64,000 nucleotides of DNA from G963701675 sp963701675 (GCA_963701675.1 OY969623.1:3038001-3102000), one strand, 5' to 3'. Shown: positions 1 through 10,149, counted from the stretch's first letter. A program made the numbers and translations. The notes: generated by a model not told the origin, from the letters alone.

Positions 1-184
1 ATGTTCTGGAAACAGAAGTTTGGTGAACTGGGTCACCGACTTTTATACGCACATTCGTTCAGTTCGAAGGCCTAGCGCCGAAACTTCGGCGCTTCCCGCA
101 ATTGACGCCCAGCCCCTACTTCAAGACCAGGGGTGCATTCGCATCGGCGCCGATGTTTGAGAGTTGCACTCACGGAAGCCGGCC

Positions 185-253
185 AACAGCAAATACTGGC
201 ACGAGGAAGTGTTCACGTGGCTGAAGAAGTACGCGCCGCCGGGCGGGAAATGA
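185..253 (+). pseudogene. C-terminal gene remnant
   Basis: One frame ends in a protein-like tail, NSKYWHEEVFTWLKKYAP followed by PGGK and TGA at 251-253. Upstream the frame loses sense within a few codons, so only the end of a gene remains. The family is not recognised. It abuts the stop codon of the hydrolase on the other strand. Just upstream, near bases 20-37, is a TGAACTGG-TCACCGA motif that also occurs around 19150 and 45260. Confidence 0.25.
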
Positions 254-257
254 ACCC

Positions 258-1412
258 TCACACTCCCAGCCAAAATTGATCTTGCCACAAGTCAGACTCC
301 GCGGCAGCGGCGCCAAATGCCAATCGTGGGCGTGCAGAGCTTGCGGGAGTTGTCGCAGTGACATCGTCCGCCGTCGCAAGCCGATGGTAGGCCGTGAACG
401 CGTTTCGGTTGGCCGCGATAACGGTGCGCCCAGAATCGGAGTTGGTGATGAGTTCGAAGTCCGTCGCTGTGTGGCGTAGCTCGACACCGGTAAACGGCGG
501 CGTGATCGGGATCGGAAGATGCTCGGAGAGAAAGTCCGCCACGCGTTGCTCCATGAGCGGCGTCGTGAACTCCGGGCCGCCATGGCCGACGCCGGGAAGA
601 TAGTACACGACGTTGTCGATCCCCACGTTGTCCAGCAAGTCGTGAAGGACTTCGGTTTGCTGCCACGGAACCACACCGTCGCCGTCGGGGATTCCGTCGC
701 CGTTCGTGTCGGTCAACGTCCCGTGGGCCATCATCGTCGGTGGGTCGTCACTCGTCACGAAGGTTGTGGGGCTGGCGACGCCGGCTTTCCGAGGGTTGAA
801 CTTGAGGGTGGCGCCGATGAGCTTGGATTCCGGCGAGCCGGCCTCCCCGTGACCTGCATAGCCTGGGACCTGCCAAATTTGCCAGAGATCGGTCGGCCCA
901 TAGTAGTCGACAACGGCTTGAACCTGACTCGATTGGTCGAGGTTGCCGCCGATATCTCCTTCCAAACGCGTCACGTTCATGGTCCCTGCGGAAGCGGCGA
1001 GGTGGCCGCCGGCCGATGAACCCCACGTGGCGAAGCGCGCCGGATCGAAATGGTACTCGGCCGCATGCGTACGCAGCCAGCGGATCGCACCTTTCACATC
1101 ATGGATTTGCGCCGGCCAAATTGCCTCCCCGGACAGACGGTAGTTCAAGCTTGCTACTGCATAACCGCGTTCGACGAATGGCATTGCCGGGCCCCAGCTC
1201 GCCTTGCTTCCGCTTTGCCATCCGCCCCCATGGATCCAGACAATGGTAGGTAACGGCTGGCCGGTTTGATAATCATCCGGCAAGTGCAAGTCGAGAAGAT
1301 GAGAGGTTAGTCCGTCACCGGCGTAGTTCAGATTAAGGATATCGACTCGAGGGATGATTCGGCCTTCCAGCGTCTCCACGGCGGGGCGGTAGCGCAATCC
1401 GAACGGCGGCAT
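258..1412 (-). CDS. exported alpha/beta hydrolase (carboxylesterase/acetyl-esterase type)
   Basis: Predicted secreted serine esterase of the alpha/beta-hydrolase-3/BD-FAE type, 384 residues. Visible elements are the oxyanion motif HGGGW at residues 61-65, the nucleophile elbow GSSAGG with Ser133, a candidate acid at Asp245 (GDGVVPW) and His277 in VGHGG. An earlier in-frame start exists, but the ATG at 1412 is preceded by GGAG eight bases upstream and places the planctomycete motif RPAVETLEGRIIP at residues 9-21, where it belongs in exported proteins. About 80 residues follow the catalytic His; this tail has no recognised domain. The substrate cannot be read from the sequence; acetylated polysaccharides are typical for the family. 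It stands alone, with relics on both sides. Confidence 0.85.
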   Translation of the reverse strand: MPPFGLRYRPAVETLEGRIIPRVDILNLNYAGDGLTSHLLDLHLPDDYQTGQPLPTIVWIHGGGWQSGSKASWGPAMPFVERGYAVASLNYRLSGEAIWPAQIHDVKGAIRWLRTHAAEYHFDPARFATWGSSAGGHLAASAGTMNVTRLEGDIGGNLDQSSQVQAVVDYYGPTDLWQIWQVPGYAGHGEAGSPESKLIGATLKFNPRKAGVASPTTFVTSDDPPTMMAHGTLTDTNGDGIPDGDGVVPWQQTEVLHDLLDNVGIDNVVYYLPGVGHGGPEFTTPLMEQRVADFLSEHLPIPITPPFTGVELRHTATDFELITNSDSGRTVIAANRNAFTAYHRLATADDVTATTPASSARPRLAFGAAAAESDLWQDQFWLGV

Positions 1413-1587
1413 TGTCGGAGCTCCATTACCAGGTTGATTAGCGTTGTCATCTCGCGTGCCATTGTAAACAACCGAGGCGTCCCAGGGTTTCGGTTTAGAC
1501 CGGTCCAAGTAGAAAATTGTCTCTATTCGTCCAGCAGTGTAATCGTCTCGTTGTTTGACGCTCCCATCTGGCCCCATGCTCCGATAT

Positions 1588-1770
1588 TCGCGCGTCGAGG
1601 CCCGCAGCGACGGGCCCGGCAAGGGCAGCAAGTTCACCGTGCGTCTGCCGATCTTGGTTGAAACGCGCACACCGCCGCCGCCAGAGCCGACCCCGAGACT
1701 GGTGGCCGAGTCTTGGTTGTCATCGACAACGAGGACGCGGCGGGCGGTCGTGGGGGGCCTCGACGAAGAA
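1588..1770 (+). pseudogene. fragment of hybrid histidine kinase / response regulator
   Basis: The frame reads VEARSDGPGKGSKFTVRLPI, the typical end of the HATPase_c domain of a sensor kinase, then a Pro-rich linker. After a one-base frame change near 1720 it reads RVLVVIDNEDAAG, the first strand of a receiver domain. Both ends are cut off: no dimerisation domain lies upstream and the receiver stops within about 15 residues, where transposase-like sequence starts. This is a relic of a two-component hybrid protein. Confidence 0.6.
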
Positions 1771-1921
1771 GGGCCGAATGCGCTGCTGCAAACTCATCCA
1801 CCGGTCAACAAGTTCCCGGACTTTGTCCGCGCGCTTGTGCAGCGTTTGCACGTACTATGTCCCCGGCTTGGCAAGGTCAAGGCGGATAAACTACGAGCGC
1901 GTACTACGGGAGTGAGTCGTT
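1756..1921 (+). pseudogene. fragment of an integrase-type transposase
   Basis: The frame LDEEGPNALLQ, then THPPVNKFPDFVRALVQRL and LCPRLGKVKADKLRAR, resembles the helix-turn-helix-to-integrase linker of transposases common in planctomycetes (the PVNKFPDFVR and LGKVK segments). Only about 55 residues remain, with no DDE catalytic core. It is fused directly to the kinase/receiver relic, so one explanation is insertion followed by deletion. The family assignment rests on remembered sequence patterns and is moderate at best. Confidence 0.4.
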
Positions 1922-1964
1922 GTCGTGCTGTTTCGCACCTTGCGGGATATGTCGGGCTGTTGGA

Positions 1965-2282
1965 CTAACCGGTCAGGATTGGCCCCATGTCTTGATCCGT
2001 TATTTCTTTGCCGGTTTCATCCTCGACATACTCGGACGGACCAACGGTGCGAAACGAGTCCCAATTGTTCGGATCACCGGGACCAGCTTTCGACTTGTCT
2101 TCGCGGAATAGATGGCGATATTTCATGATGTCGCGTTCCGTCTTGGGTGACTGGTTTAAGGCGACAAGCTCGACCGCCGCTCGGGTAACTGGATCGAGTG
2201 TCTTAGTCTGAAGGTAAAGACTGCGATCCTTGAACTGCTGGTCTGCACGGTGCAAGTAGCGAATCTTCCAGAACAACATCAT
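1965..2282 (-). CDS. conserved-looking hypothetical protein, 105 aa
   Basis: No family recognised. The ATG at 2282 has a good ribosome binding site (AGGAG, 8 bases upstream), and the product is a charged soluble protein without signal peptide or membrane segment, containing EDETGKEITDQDMG near the C-terminus. The composition is protein-like, without the Arg/Ser/Pro bias of shadow frames. A possible 65-aa frame ends 22 bases upstream on the same strand and could be cotranscribed. It is the most credible gene between the kinase relic and the IS3 remnant. Confidence 0.6.
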   Translation of the reverse strand: MMLFWKIRYLHRADQQFKDRSLYLQTKTLDPVTRAAVELVALNQSPKTERDIMKYRHLFREDKSKAGPGDPNNWDSFRTVGPSEYVEDETGKEITDQDMGPILTG

Positions 2283-2304
2283 AGCCTTGTCTCCTGATTC
2301 GTGG

Positions 2305-2502
2305 CTACTTCATTGTAACGGGACAGCGCCCGCTTCTTATAAGTTCGCGCTTGGCAGACTTAGAGCGAAGCACGGAGTCAACCTGATCGACGAGGAATTG
2401 CAGATCGTGCCGGAGAACAACCACCGGATATCGCCGACTCTGAGATCTCCCTTGTGGATATTCTAGAGATGCGAAAAGGGCTTCGTTCTTCGCTTCCGCC
2501 AT
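2305..2502 (-). CDS. possible small protein, 65 aa
   Basis: An ATG-started frame (MAEAKNEALFASLEYPQ...) ends 22 bases before the better supported 105-aa gene and would form an operon with it. It contains a plausible amphipathic segment (VVVLRHDLQFLVDQVDSVL), but the only purine-rich stretch (GGAAG) touches the start codon. No homology recognised. Reported as possible only. Confidence 0.3.
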   Translation of the reverse strand: MAEAKNEALFASLEYPQGRSQSRRYPVVVLRHDLQFLVDQVDSVLRSKSAKRELIRSGRCPVTMK

Positions 2503-2861
2503 CTTCCGTACTTCTACGGCCGTCGTCGCGGCCGTCCTCCAGCGGGTTTAGGTGTCGAATTCCGTTACCGTGGGCGACGGTCCTGCACACACGTGACTAG
2601 AAGACTACAGCAATCCCCCGTACCTCGGCATCGCTGAGATCGCGATCGAAAGCCGCCGGCGGACTCTTAACCGATACGCTACGCCGCAAGCTTCAGTCGC
2701 CTCTCTTTGGCGATGGACAACGCGGTGGGTGCCCCAGCAGACGGATATGTCGAGCGGGATTCGCTGCCGTTCGCATAATGCTTTCGAAAATCGCGACCGG
2801 GAGTTTCCGGTGCATTTCCACATTAGAGATGTTCCACGAGGATGGTTGGTGTCCGTGACTC
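2503..2861. other. no recognisable gene
   Basis: About 360 bases between the small hypothetical gene and the IS3 remnant. The open frames here have shadow-type composition, and no promoter, hairpin or repeat stands out. Confidence 0.4.
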
Positions 2862-3260
2862 CCCGCAAAGCTGTTGAATTGGCCAAACGCTTTCAGGTGC
2901 ATCCCACCCAGATTCACGACTGGAAGCGGCGTTTAGTCGAGCAGGCGCCATCTGTTTTCGAGCGTGAAGGCGCCAAGCCCATGGAGACCATCGATCCGGC
3001 CGAGTTGTACGAGCAGATCGGCCGGCTCAAGGTCGAGTTGGAATTCCTCAAAAAAAAAGCTGCCCAGTTCGGCGGTTGAGAAGCGTCCATGGATCGAACC
3101 CGACCATCCCGAGTTGAGCATCGCCGAGCAGTGCGAACTGCTGGGCTTGGCGCGGAGTTCGTACTATTACGAGCCGGCGCCGGAGAGTGCCGAGAATCTT
3201 CGGCTGATGCGGCTCATCGACGAACAATACCTGGAGACGCCCTACTACGGCACGCCGGGG
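2862..3260 (+). mobile_element. truncated IS3-family insertion sequence (orfA 3' part and orfB 5' part)
   Basis: Remnant of an IS3-family transposase pair. The first frame keeps the end of OrfA: the HTH tail KRFQVHPTQIHDWKRRL and the leucine-zipper segment LYEQIGRLKVELEFLKKKAA, stopping with TGA at 3077-3079. A run of nine A at 3050-3058 sits where IS3 elements use a slippery A-run for frameshifting into OrfB. OrfB then begins in another frame (IEPDHPELSIAEQCELLGLA, RSSYYYEPAPESAENLRLM) and is cut at about 3260 after ETPYYGT. The OrfA start, the OrfB catalytic DDE domain and the terminal repeats are missing, so the element is dead. Confidence 0.8.
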
Positions 3261-3284
3261 CCGGTCTTGGTCAGCGTTGCGTAG

Positions 3285-3895
3285 ATCCGGGTTCCGGCCC
3301 AAAGGACACACAGAAACCAACAGCCGGCGATGGCCGGACACCGCCAAGAACCTGAACAACCTGGGTGCCGGCCACCCGCCCACGGCCGATGTCCAGAGGG
3401 CGATCGGGACGGAACTGGCCGCCACCGACGACGCCCTCCTCTTCGCCGCCGCCTGCCGCTGCGTCGATCCCCGCCGGGACGACACGGGGGCCTTACTCCC
3501 AGCCCTGCGGCGGCCGTTCGCGGGAACCCTCGAGGACACCCCCGTCCGCCTCGACAACGCCCGCGAACCGACCACGGCCCCCCGCGAGGCCGAAAGAGTT
3601 CTTGATCGGTTCGCAGCCCTGAGAGGGTCTGCACGCGCCGACCCGTCGCCAGCGTCCTGTTGCTGTGCCGAGCCGCCCCAGGCCTCGGCCTGGCGGCCGC
3701 CCGAAGCGCGGCCGGCCAGCCTCGGAGGCGTTCGCGTCGCCACGCCGCACGGGGAGCAGACCTTGGCGGACTTCCATGGCAAGCCGCTCTTCGTCACGTT
3801 CTTTTACAACGTACCGAGAGGCCAAACGCTTACAGCCGGATTTTGATTGCAAGGGCGGAGTCGCGACGCTAGTCTTAGCTCCAACGCCGAAGTAG
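3285..3895 (+). pseudogene. decayed gene, possibly SCO1/thioredoxin-like at its end
   Basis: An open frame from the end of the IS3 remnant to 3846 contains a repeat-like helical part (NNLGAGHPPTADVQRAIG, LLFAAACRCVDPRRDDTG) and then VRVATPHGEQTLADFHGKPLFVTFFY, which resembles the entry strand of SCO1/SenC thioredoxin-fold proteins. The CxxxC motif expected right after FFY is absent. The next recognisable piece (YREAKRLQPDFDCKGGVATL) is in a different frame, pointing to an indel near 3810. The SCO1 link is a guess from one strand; the whole is best seen as a gene relic lying upstream of the beta-helix genes. Confidence 0.3.
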
Positions 3896-3921
3896 CTCTT
3901 CCAGTAGAAGGAGTCCACCTC

Positions 3922-6633
3922 ATGCCGCGTTCCGTTTCCCGCCGCCGCACTTTCCGTCTGAACCTCGAGGCGCTCGAGGGCAGACTTTTGCCCGCCACCT
4001 ACACGGTCATCAACCCCTCCGACTGCAGCACGGCCGGCTGTGGCTCGCTGCGGCAGGCGATCAATGATGCCAACGCGAACACCGGCCCGGACACAATCAA
4101 CTTCAGCATCGGCAGCGGCGTGCAGACGATTACGCCGTTGTCGGCGTTGCCGGCGATTACCGATCCGGCCACGATCACCGGCATCACGCAACCCGGTTAT
4201 GTGGGATTTCCCATTATCGAGCTGAACGGAACCAGCGCCGGCTTGAGCTCCGGCTTGACCATCGCGGCGGGATCTTGCCTGGTGCAGGCGTTGACGATCA
4301 ATTGATTCGAATACGCTGGGGTTTATCTGATTTCGGCCGGCAACAACGAAGTGAGCGGAAACTATTTGGGAACGGACGTAACGGGGACCGTCGCTCTGGG
4401 CAACGTGTATGGTGTCTATGCCACGAACGGTTCGCACAACAACCTCATCGGCGGCCCTGGGACGGGCAACCTCATATCGGGCAATAGCAGCTTCGGGGTG
4501 TTCTTGGTCAATAGCAGCGGCAACACCGTGCAGGGGAATTACATTGGCACGAATGCCGTGGGCACGACCGCTGTCGGAAATAATGCTGGCGTGTTACTGG
4601 TCGGCGGGAGCAACAACACGATCGGTGGCACGGCGGCCGGTAGTGGCAACCTCATATCCGGTAACTTCGCCGTCGGCGTGGATGTCGAGTTTGGGAATAA
4701 CAATACGGTGCTTGGCAACTGGATCGGTACCGACCCTGCCGGGAACACGGCCATACCGAATGGCTCAGGCATCCTCACCAATGCCGGTAACACCACGATT
4801 GGCGGCACCACCGCCGCCGCCCGGAACATCATTTCCGGGAATACGTTCAACGGAATCACTCTGCATGGCGTCAACGATCTGGTTCAAGGCAATTACATCG
4901 GCACCGACGTCACGGGAACCGTTGCCCTCCCCAACAATGGTTTCGGCATCGAGGTTCTCAGTTTTGCGGCCGGGGCTGTTATCGGCGGCACTGCCGCCGG
5001 GGCCCGAAACATCATCTCCGGGAATATCTACAACGCGATCGTCCTTGAGGGTGCAGGCACTCTCGTGCAGGGCAATTACATCGGAGCCGACGTCACGGGT
5101 ACGCTCGCCTTGGCCAACGGGGCGGGCGTATGGCTCTATTCGGCGGCGAGCAACACCATCGGCGGCACGGCCCCGGGCGCCGGCAACCTCATCTCCGGCA
5201 ACACCGGCCATGGCATTCTTATCGACAACGGCTTGTCGACGGGGAATGTGATCGAGGGAAACTACATCGGCACCGACGTCACCGGAACGTTGGCATTAGG
5301 TAACGGCGGCGACGGCGTGCTTGTATGGCAAGGAGCCAACGGCAACACCGTTGGGGGACAGGCGACCACCGCCACCAACGTCATTTCGGGCAACGGCCGC
5401 GCCGGCGTCCATTTCAACGGTTCCGGCACTTCGAACAACTCTGTGATCCACAACCGCATCGGCACCGATGTGAGCGGAACTGCGAAAATCGGTAACAACC
5501 TCGGAGTCTTCATCGACCAGGCCGCCACCAACAACGTCGTCGGTGGGACTTCGGCATCGGACCGCAACATCATCTCCGGCAACAAACGCAACGGCGTGGC
5601 TATCGGCGGCAACGGCACCAATGGAAATCGGGTGGAGGGTAACTACATCGGCACGGACTGGACGGGAACCCTTCCGCTGGGCAATCCCGTCGGCGTCAGC
5701 ATCTTACGCTTGGCAAAGAACAACATCGTTGGTGGAACGAGCCTTAGCAAAACCAATGTGATTTCCGGCAACACCAACGTGGGCGTGTCGATTCGAAGCA
5801 ACAGCACTACAGGCAATCTGGTGCAATGGAATTACATCGGCACGGACCCATCCGGCAACTTCCCGGTTCCCAACAAGGTCGGCGTCATAGTCGCCGATTT
5901 CGCCAGCGGGAGCCTAATCGAAGGCAACGGAATTGAGTTCAACACCTTGGAAGGCGTCATCATCGATAATGCCACCGGGAACCAAATTCGGACCAACGTG
6001 ATCCGTGACAACGGATTGATGGGGATTCGGCTCTTCAACAACGGCAATAATCTGCAGCCATTCCCCACCCTGACGTCAATAGCTAATGGCGGCGGCAGCA
6101 TCACGATTTCGGGCAACTTGAACGCGGCGCCGACGACGACTTACGCGCTCGAGTTCTTTTCCAACCCCGTGTGCGACGGCTCAGGCTTCGGCGAAGGGCG
6201 GTATTACATCGGCACGCAATCGGTTACGACGAACGGCAGCGGTTTCGTCGCGTTCTCGGCTGGCTTCACGCCGAATGTCCCCTCGGGCTATATGATCTCG
6301 TCAACGGCCACGAGTCCGACGGGTGATACATCGGAGTTCTCGGCCTGCTTTCTGGCTCCGCTGCCGCCGGCTCCGCCACCCCACATTCCATTGATCCCGA
6401 CGACGCCGTTGGGCGCTGAGGCGCAAACTCACTTCCATCTCCCGCCGAAACCGACGCATGTCAATCAGCGTCCGTTAGATGTTCCACAGGATGCCCCGGT
6501 GTCGTCGTCCAATGAAAGACCGGTACGGATTAACGTGCGCCCGCAGCTCGAAGCCGGTGGAAGGACCGACGCGATCAACAGTGACACCTGGGTGAGTGCT
6601 GAAGACAGCCCCGAGTGTCGCGATCCAGCCTGA
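3922..6633 (+). pseudogene. exported parallel beta-helix repeat protein, interrupted by one TGA
   Basis: Large surface or secreted right-handed parallel beta-helix protein. The ATG at 3922 has AGAAGGAG eight bases upstream, and the N-terminus carries RLNLEALEGRLLP, the planctomycete export-type motif. The body is built from units of about 55-60 residues with the pattern GNYIGTDVTGT, GV, NNTIGGT, NLISGN. An in-frame TGA at 4303-4305 interrupts it; the next gene, its tandem paralogue, has an Arg codon (CGT) at the same place, so a single CGA-to-TGA change is likely. After the stop the frame stays open to 6633 (ATG at 4351), so the rest could be translated only by reinitiation and would then lack the export motif. 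The C-terminus ends in a Pro-rich tail after a conserved sandwich-like region. Confidence 0.8.
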
Positions 6634-6717
6634 TTTCGGATTTTGATGGCAATGCCAGGCCGGCGACGGTAGGCTGCTTTCTAATCGTTAACCGATACAT
6701 GATAAAGGAGTCCCATC

Positions 6718-9700
6718 ATGCCGCGCTTGGTTCCACGCCATACTTGCCGCCCGCGCCTGGAGGCACTGGAAGTTCGCGAATTACTAGCCACATACACCGT
6801 GGTCAACACGGCAGACGCCGGCGCGGGATCATTGCGGCAGGCGATCTTGAACGCGAATTCCAACACGGCGTCGGACACGATCGACTTCAGCATCGGCAGC
6901 GGGGTGCAGACGATTACGCCGTTGTCGGCGCTGCCCACGATTACGGATCCAGTGACGATCACCGGCGTCACGCAACCGGGTTACGCGGGTCTTCCGATTA
7001 TCGAGCTAAACGGAAGCAATGCCGGCGCAAACGTGAGCGGTTTGACTATCACGGCCGGCTCGAGTTGGGTGCAAGGGTTGGTAATCAACCGTTTTAACGT
7101 TGCGGGCATTCTGCTTCTCACGGGGGGCAATAACCAGGTTAACAATAACTTTCTGGGGACCGATGTATCGGGCACGGCTGCTTTGGGTAACTACTGCGGC
7201 GTTGTGATCGACTTCAACTCGAGCAATAACTTGATCGGCGGTCCGGGTATGGCGAACCTCATCTCCGGCAATACCGCCTTTGGCGTGCAGCTAGGAGGCT
7301 CCTTTTCAGCCAGCAGCAACCTTGTGCAAGGAAACTACATCGGTACCAACGCGGCCGGCACTGCGGCGGTGTCCAATTCCTCGGGCATTTATGTCTTGAG
7401 CGGATCGAACAATAACACGATCGGCGGCACGGCGTTTCAAAGCGGCAACCTGATTTCCGGCAACACCGTGGACGGGGTAGTCCTGTTCGGAAACGCCAAC
7501 ACGGTGCTCGGCAACTCCATCGGCACCAATGGCGCGGGTACGGCGGCGATTGCCAACACCCACGGCGTGGAGATCGTGAGCACCGCTTCCAACAACATCA
7601 TCGGCGGCACAACCGCGGCGGCGCGGAACGTCATTTCAGGAAATTTCAACAACGGACTTTACATTGGCGGCTCCAATAATTCCGTGCAAGGTAACTACAT
7701 CGGCACTAATGCCGCGGGGACCGCTGCTCTACCGAACCAAGTCGGCGTATTGATCACTGGAGTCGGCGCCAGCAACACGATAGGCGGCACCGTTTCGGGA
7801 AGCGGGAATCTCATTTCGGGCAATTCAGCAAGTGGTATCTTCGCGTCGGGATCTTCTACCACGGTGCTGGGCAATCGGATTGGCACCAACGTCGCCGGCA
7901 CGGCTCCAATCTCCAACGGAACGGGTGTCCGTCTCTTCAGCGCATCCAATAGTATCATCGGCGGGACTACGGCCGGCGCCGGCAATCTCATTTCGGGCAA
8001 CAGCGGCACTGGCGTGCTCATTGACGGCCACAGTAACCAGGTCACGGGGAATTTCCTCGGTACCGATGCCACCGGTACATTGCCCGTGTCCAACGCGAGC
8101 GGCATTGACGTCGCCGACAATATCACCGGTACGACGATCGGCGGGACGGCCGCCGGAGCCGGCAACCTCATTTCAGGCAATGGCGTCGCCATACGTTATT
8201 CGGGCGATTCCGGCACGATCCAGGGTAATCTGATTGGCACCGACGTGACGGGCGGCGTGGCCTTGAGTAACGCCAACGGCGTTTACATGCTTGCCGCGAA
8301 TAACAATACGGTCGGTGGCACGACGGCGAGCGCTCGGAACATCATTGGCGGTAATGGCGTGTACAATCTGCAAATGTTGGGAGGTACCGGCAATTCCATC
8401 CAGGGCAATTATGTCGGCACCGACATTAGCGGAACCATTGCGCTGTCGCCCAACAGCGCAGGCGTCCACATCGGAAACAGTGCTAACTCGAACATAGTCG
8501 GTGGAACGGCGGCCGGGGCGGGAAACGTGATTTCGGGGAACTCGATCGGCGTTTCACTTGGCCTCGTTTCCTCAAACTTGATTCAGGGAAACCGGATCGG
8601 CACGAACCCGGCCGGCACGGCGGCCGTGCCAAACGGGACCGGTGTCCTCGTCGTTGGTTTTACCACCAACAATACAATTGGCGGAATCGCCGCCGGCGCG
8701 GGCAACCTGATTTCCGGCAACACCGTGGAGGGGATTGTGATCAATGCCAGTGCTTCTGGGAACATGGTAGAAGGCAACTACATTGGCACCGATGTCACCG
8801 GCACCCTGGGCCTCGGCAATGGCCGCGACGGCGTGTTGATCGATCAAGGCGCGAACGGAAATACGATCGGCGGGCTATCCAGCGCGGCCACCAACGTGAT
8901 CTCCGGCAATGGGCGTGCCGGCGTACACATGAGCGGTTCGGGCACTTCGAACAATACCGTCATTCGTAACCGCATCGGTATCGACGTGACGGCCACCGCC
9001 AAGATCAGTAACACCATCGGCGTCCTCATCGATCTGGCCGCGACGAACAATGTCGTCGGTGGCAATACATCATCGCATCTCAACATCATTTCCGGCAACA
9101 AGCGAAACGGCGTGGCCATCGGCGGCAACGGCACGAATGGGAATCGGGTCGAGGGCAACTTCATCGGCACAGACTGGACAGGAAATTCCTCGTTGAGCAA
9201 TCCCGTCGGCGTCAGCATCTTCCGCCTGGCGAAGAACAACGTCATCGGCGGACCTAGCCTTACGCTCACCAATGTGATCTCCGGAAACACCAGCGTCGGC
9301 GTCTCCATTCGCAACAACGGCACCACCGGGAATATCGTGCAATGGAATTACATCGGTACGGACCCCACCGGTAACATCCCGGTGCCCAACGGCACCGGCG
9401 TCGCAGTTATCGATCTCGCCAGCGCTACCTATATCGAAGGCAACGGGATTGAGTTCAACACCGCGGAGGGGGTGGTGATCGACAACGCCATCGGCAATGA
9501 GATTCGGATCAACGTGATCCGTGACAACGGCGGCAAGGGAATTCGGCTCATCAACAACGGCAACAATTTGCAGCCGTTCCCCACGATAACATCGGTGGCC
9601 AACGGTGGCGGCACCATCACGGTCTCGGGGAACCTGACCGCGGCACCGACAACGCCATACTCGCTGGAGTTTTTCGCCAACCCCCTGTGCGACGGATCGG

Positions 9701-10149
9701 GCTTCGGTGAAGGGCAGATCTTCGTTGGCACAAAATCCGTTTTGACCAACGGCAGCGGCTTTGTCCCGTTCTCGGCCAGCTTCTCAGCGAACATCCCGTC
9801 TGGGTATTGGATCTCGGCCACGGCGACGAGTCCCGCCGGCGATACCTCGGAGTTCGCGGCGTGCTTTTTGGCGCCGGCGCCGGCTCCGCCAGGACCGGAT
9901 GCCTCGCGTGCGCCTTTGGTCATGTGGGAACCGTTTGCCCCTCGTTCATTCCTGGGCAACGTTCCGTTGTCGCGGGCGTATCAACTGCGACCAAGGATCG
10001 CTCGGCCCGAGGATTTCACCGCACCATCCGACCCAGGTAAAATCATGCCATCCCGCCTGGTGTTCATCGAACCCGGGATGAGCAAGGCGGCGGGCACACT
10101 CGAAATCTCCCTAGAGCCTGTTATTGGCTTAGAGCCTCTAACAAAATGA
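6718..10149 (+). CDS. exported parallel beta-helix repeat protein, 1143 aa
   Basis: Intact tandem paralogue of the preceding gene. The ATG at 6718 is preceded by AAAGGAG seven bases upstream. Residues 11-23 (RPRLEALEVRELL) form the planctomycete N-terminal motif, followed by a CSLREA-like opening (DAGAGSLRQAILNAN) seen in exported repeat proteins. From about residue 85 to 980 come roughly 15 units with GNYIGTD, NTIGGTAAGAGNLISGN and similar motifs, predicted to fold as a right-handed parallel beta-helix. A region near residues 985-1080 (GNLTAAPTTPYSLEFFANP) closes the helix, and the tail is Pro-rich. The likely role is adhesion or cell-surface structure, or carbohydrate interaction; no catalytic motif was seen. 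Near-identity with the upstream paralogue is highest in the last 350 residues, which suggests a recent duplication or gene conversion. Confidence 0.9.
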   Translation: MPRLVPRHTCRPRLEALEVRELLATYTVVNTADAGAGSLRQAILNANSNTASDTIDFSIGSGVQTITPLSALPTITDPVTITGVTQPGYAGLPIIELNGSNAGANVSGLTITAGSSWVQGLVINRFNVAGILLLTGGNNQVNNNFLGTDVSGTAALGNYCGVVIDFNSSNNLIGGPGMANLISGNTAFGVQLGGSFSASSNLVQGNYIGTNAAGTAAVSNSSGIYVLSGSNNNTIGGTAFQSGNLISGNTVDGVVLFGNANTVLGNSIGTNGAGTAAIANTHGVEIVSTASNNIIGGTTAAARNVISGNFNNGLYIGGSNNSVQGNYIGTNAAGTAALPNQVGVLITGVGASNTIGGTVSGSGNLISGNSASGIFASGSSTTVLGNRIGTNVAGTAPISNGTGVRLFSASNSIIGGTTAGAGNLISGNSGTGVLIDGHSNQVTGNFLGTDATGTLPVSNASGIDVADNITGTTIGGTAAGAGNLISGNGVAIRYSGDSGTIQGNLIGTDVTGGVALSNANGVYMLAANNNTVGGTTASARNIIGGNGVYNLQMLGGTGNSIQGNYVGTDISGTIALSPNSAGVHIGNSANSNIVGGTAAGAGNVISGNSIGVSLGLVSSNLIQGNRIGTNPAGTAAVPNGTGVLVVGFTTNNTIGGIAAGAGNLISGNTVEGIVINASASGNMVEGNYIGTDVTGTLGLGNGRDGVLIDQGANGNTIGGLSSAATNVISGNGRAGVHMSGSGTSNNTVIRNRIGIDVTATAKISNTIGVLIDLAATNNVVGGNTSSHLNIISGNKRNGVAIGGNGTNGNRVEGNFIGTDWTGNSSLSNPVGVSIFRLAKNNVIGGPSLTLTNVISGNTSVGVSIRNNGTTGNIVQWNYIGTDPTGNIPVPNGTGVAVIDLASATYIEGNGIEFNTAEGVVIDNAIGNEIRINVIRDNGGKGIRLINNGNNLQPFPTITSVANGGGTITVSGNLTAAPTTPYSLEFFANPLCDGSGFGEGQIFVGTKSVLTNGSGFVPFSASFSANIPSGYWISATATSPAGDTSEFAACFLAPAPAPPGPDASRAPLVMWEPFAPRSFLGNVPLSRAYQLRPRIARPEDFTAPSDPGKIMPSRLVFIEPGMSKAAGTLEISLEPVIGLEPLTK

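Noticed and set aside
4303..4305. TGA as selenocysteine or programmed readthrough codon
   Set aside because: The paralogue has Arg here, the residue lies in a repeat solenoid, and no SECIS-like hairpin was obvious after the codon; a point mutation is simpler.
3493..4437. 314-codon open frame on the - strand
   Set aside because: Antisense to the start of the first beta-helix gene, which has a ribosome binding site and export motif.
7100..9500. CRISPR-like direct repeats
   Set aside because: The repeats are codon-periodic and encode beta-helix units with varied spacing; there is no constant spacer pattern and no cas gene.
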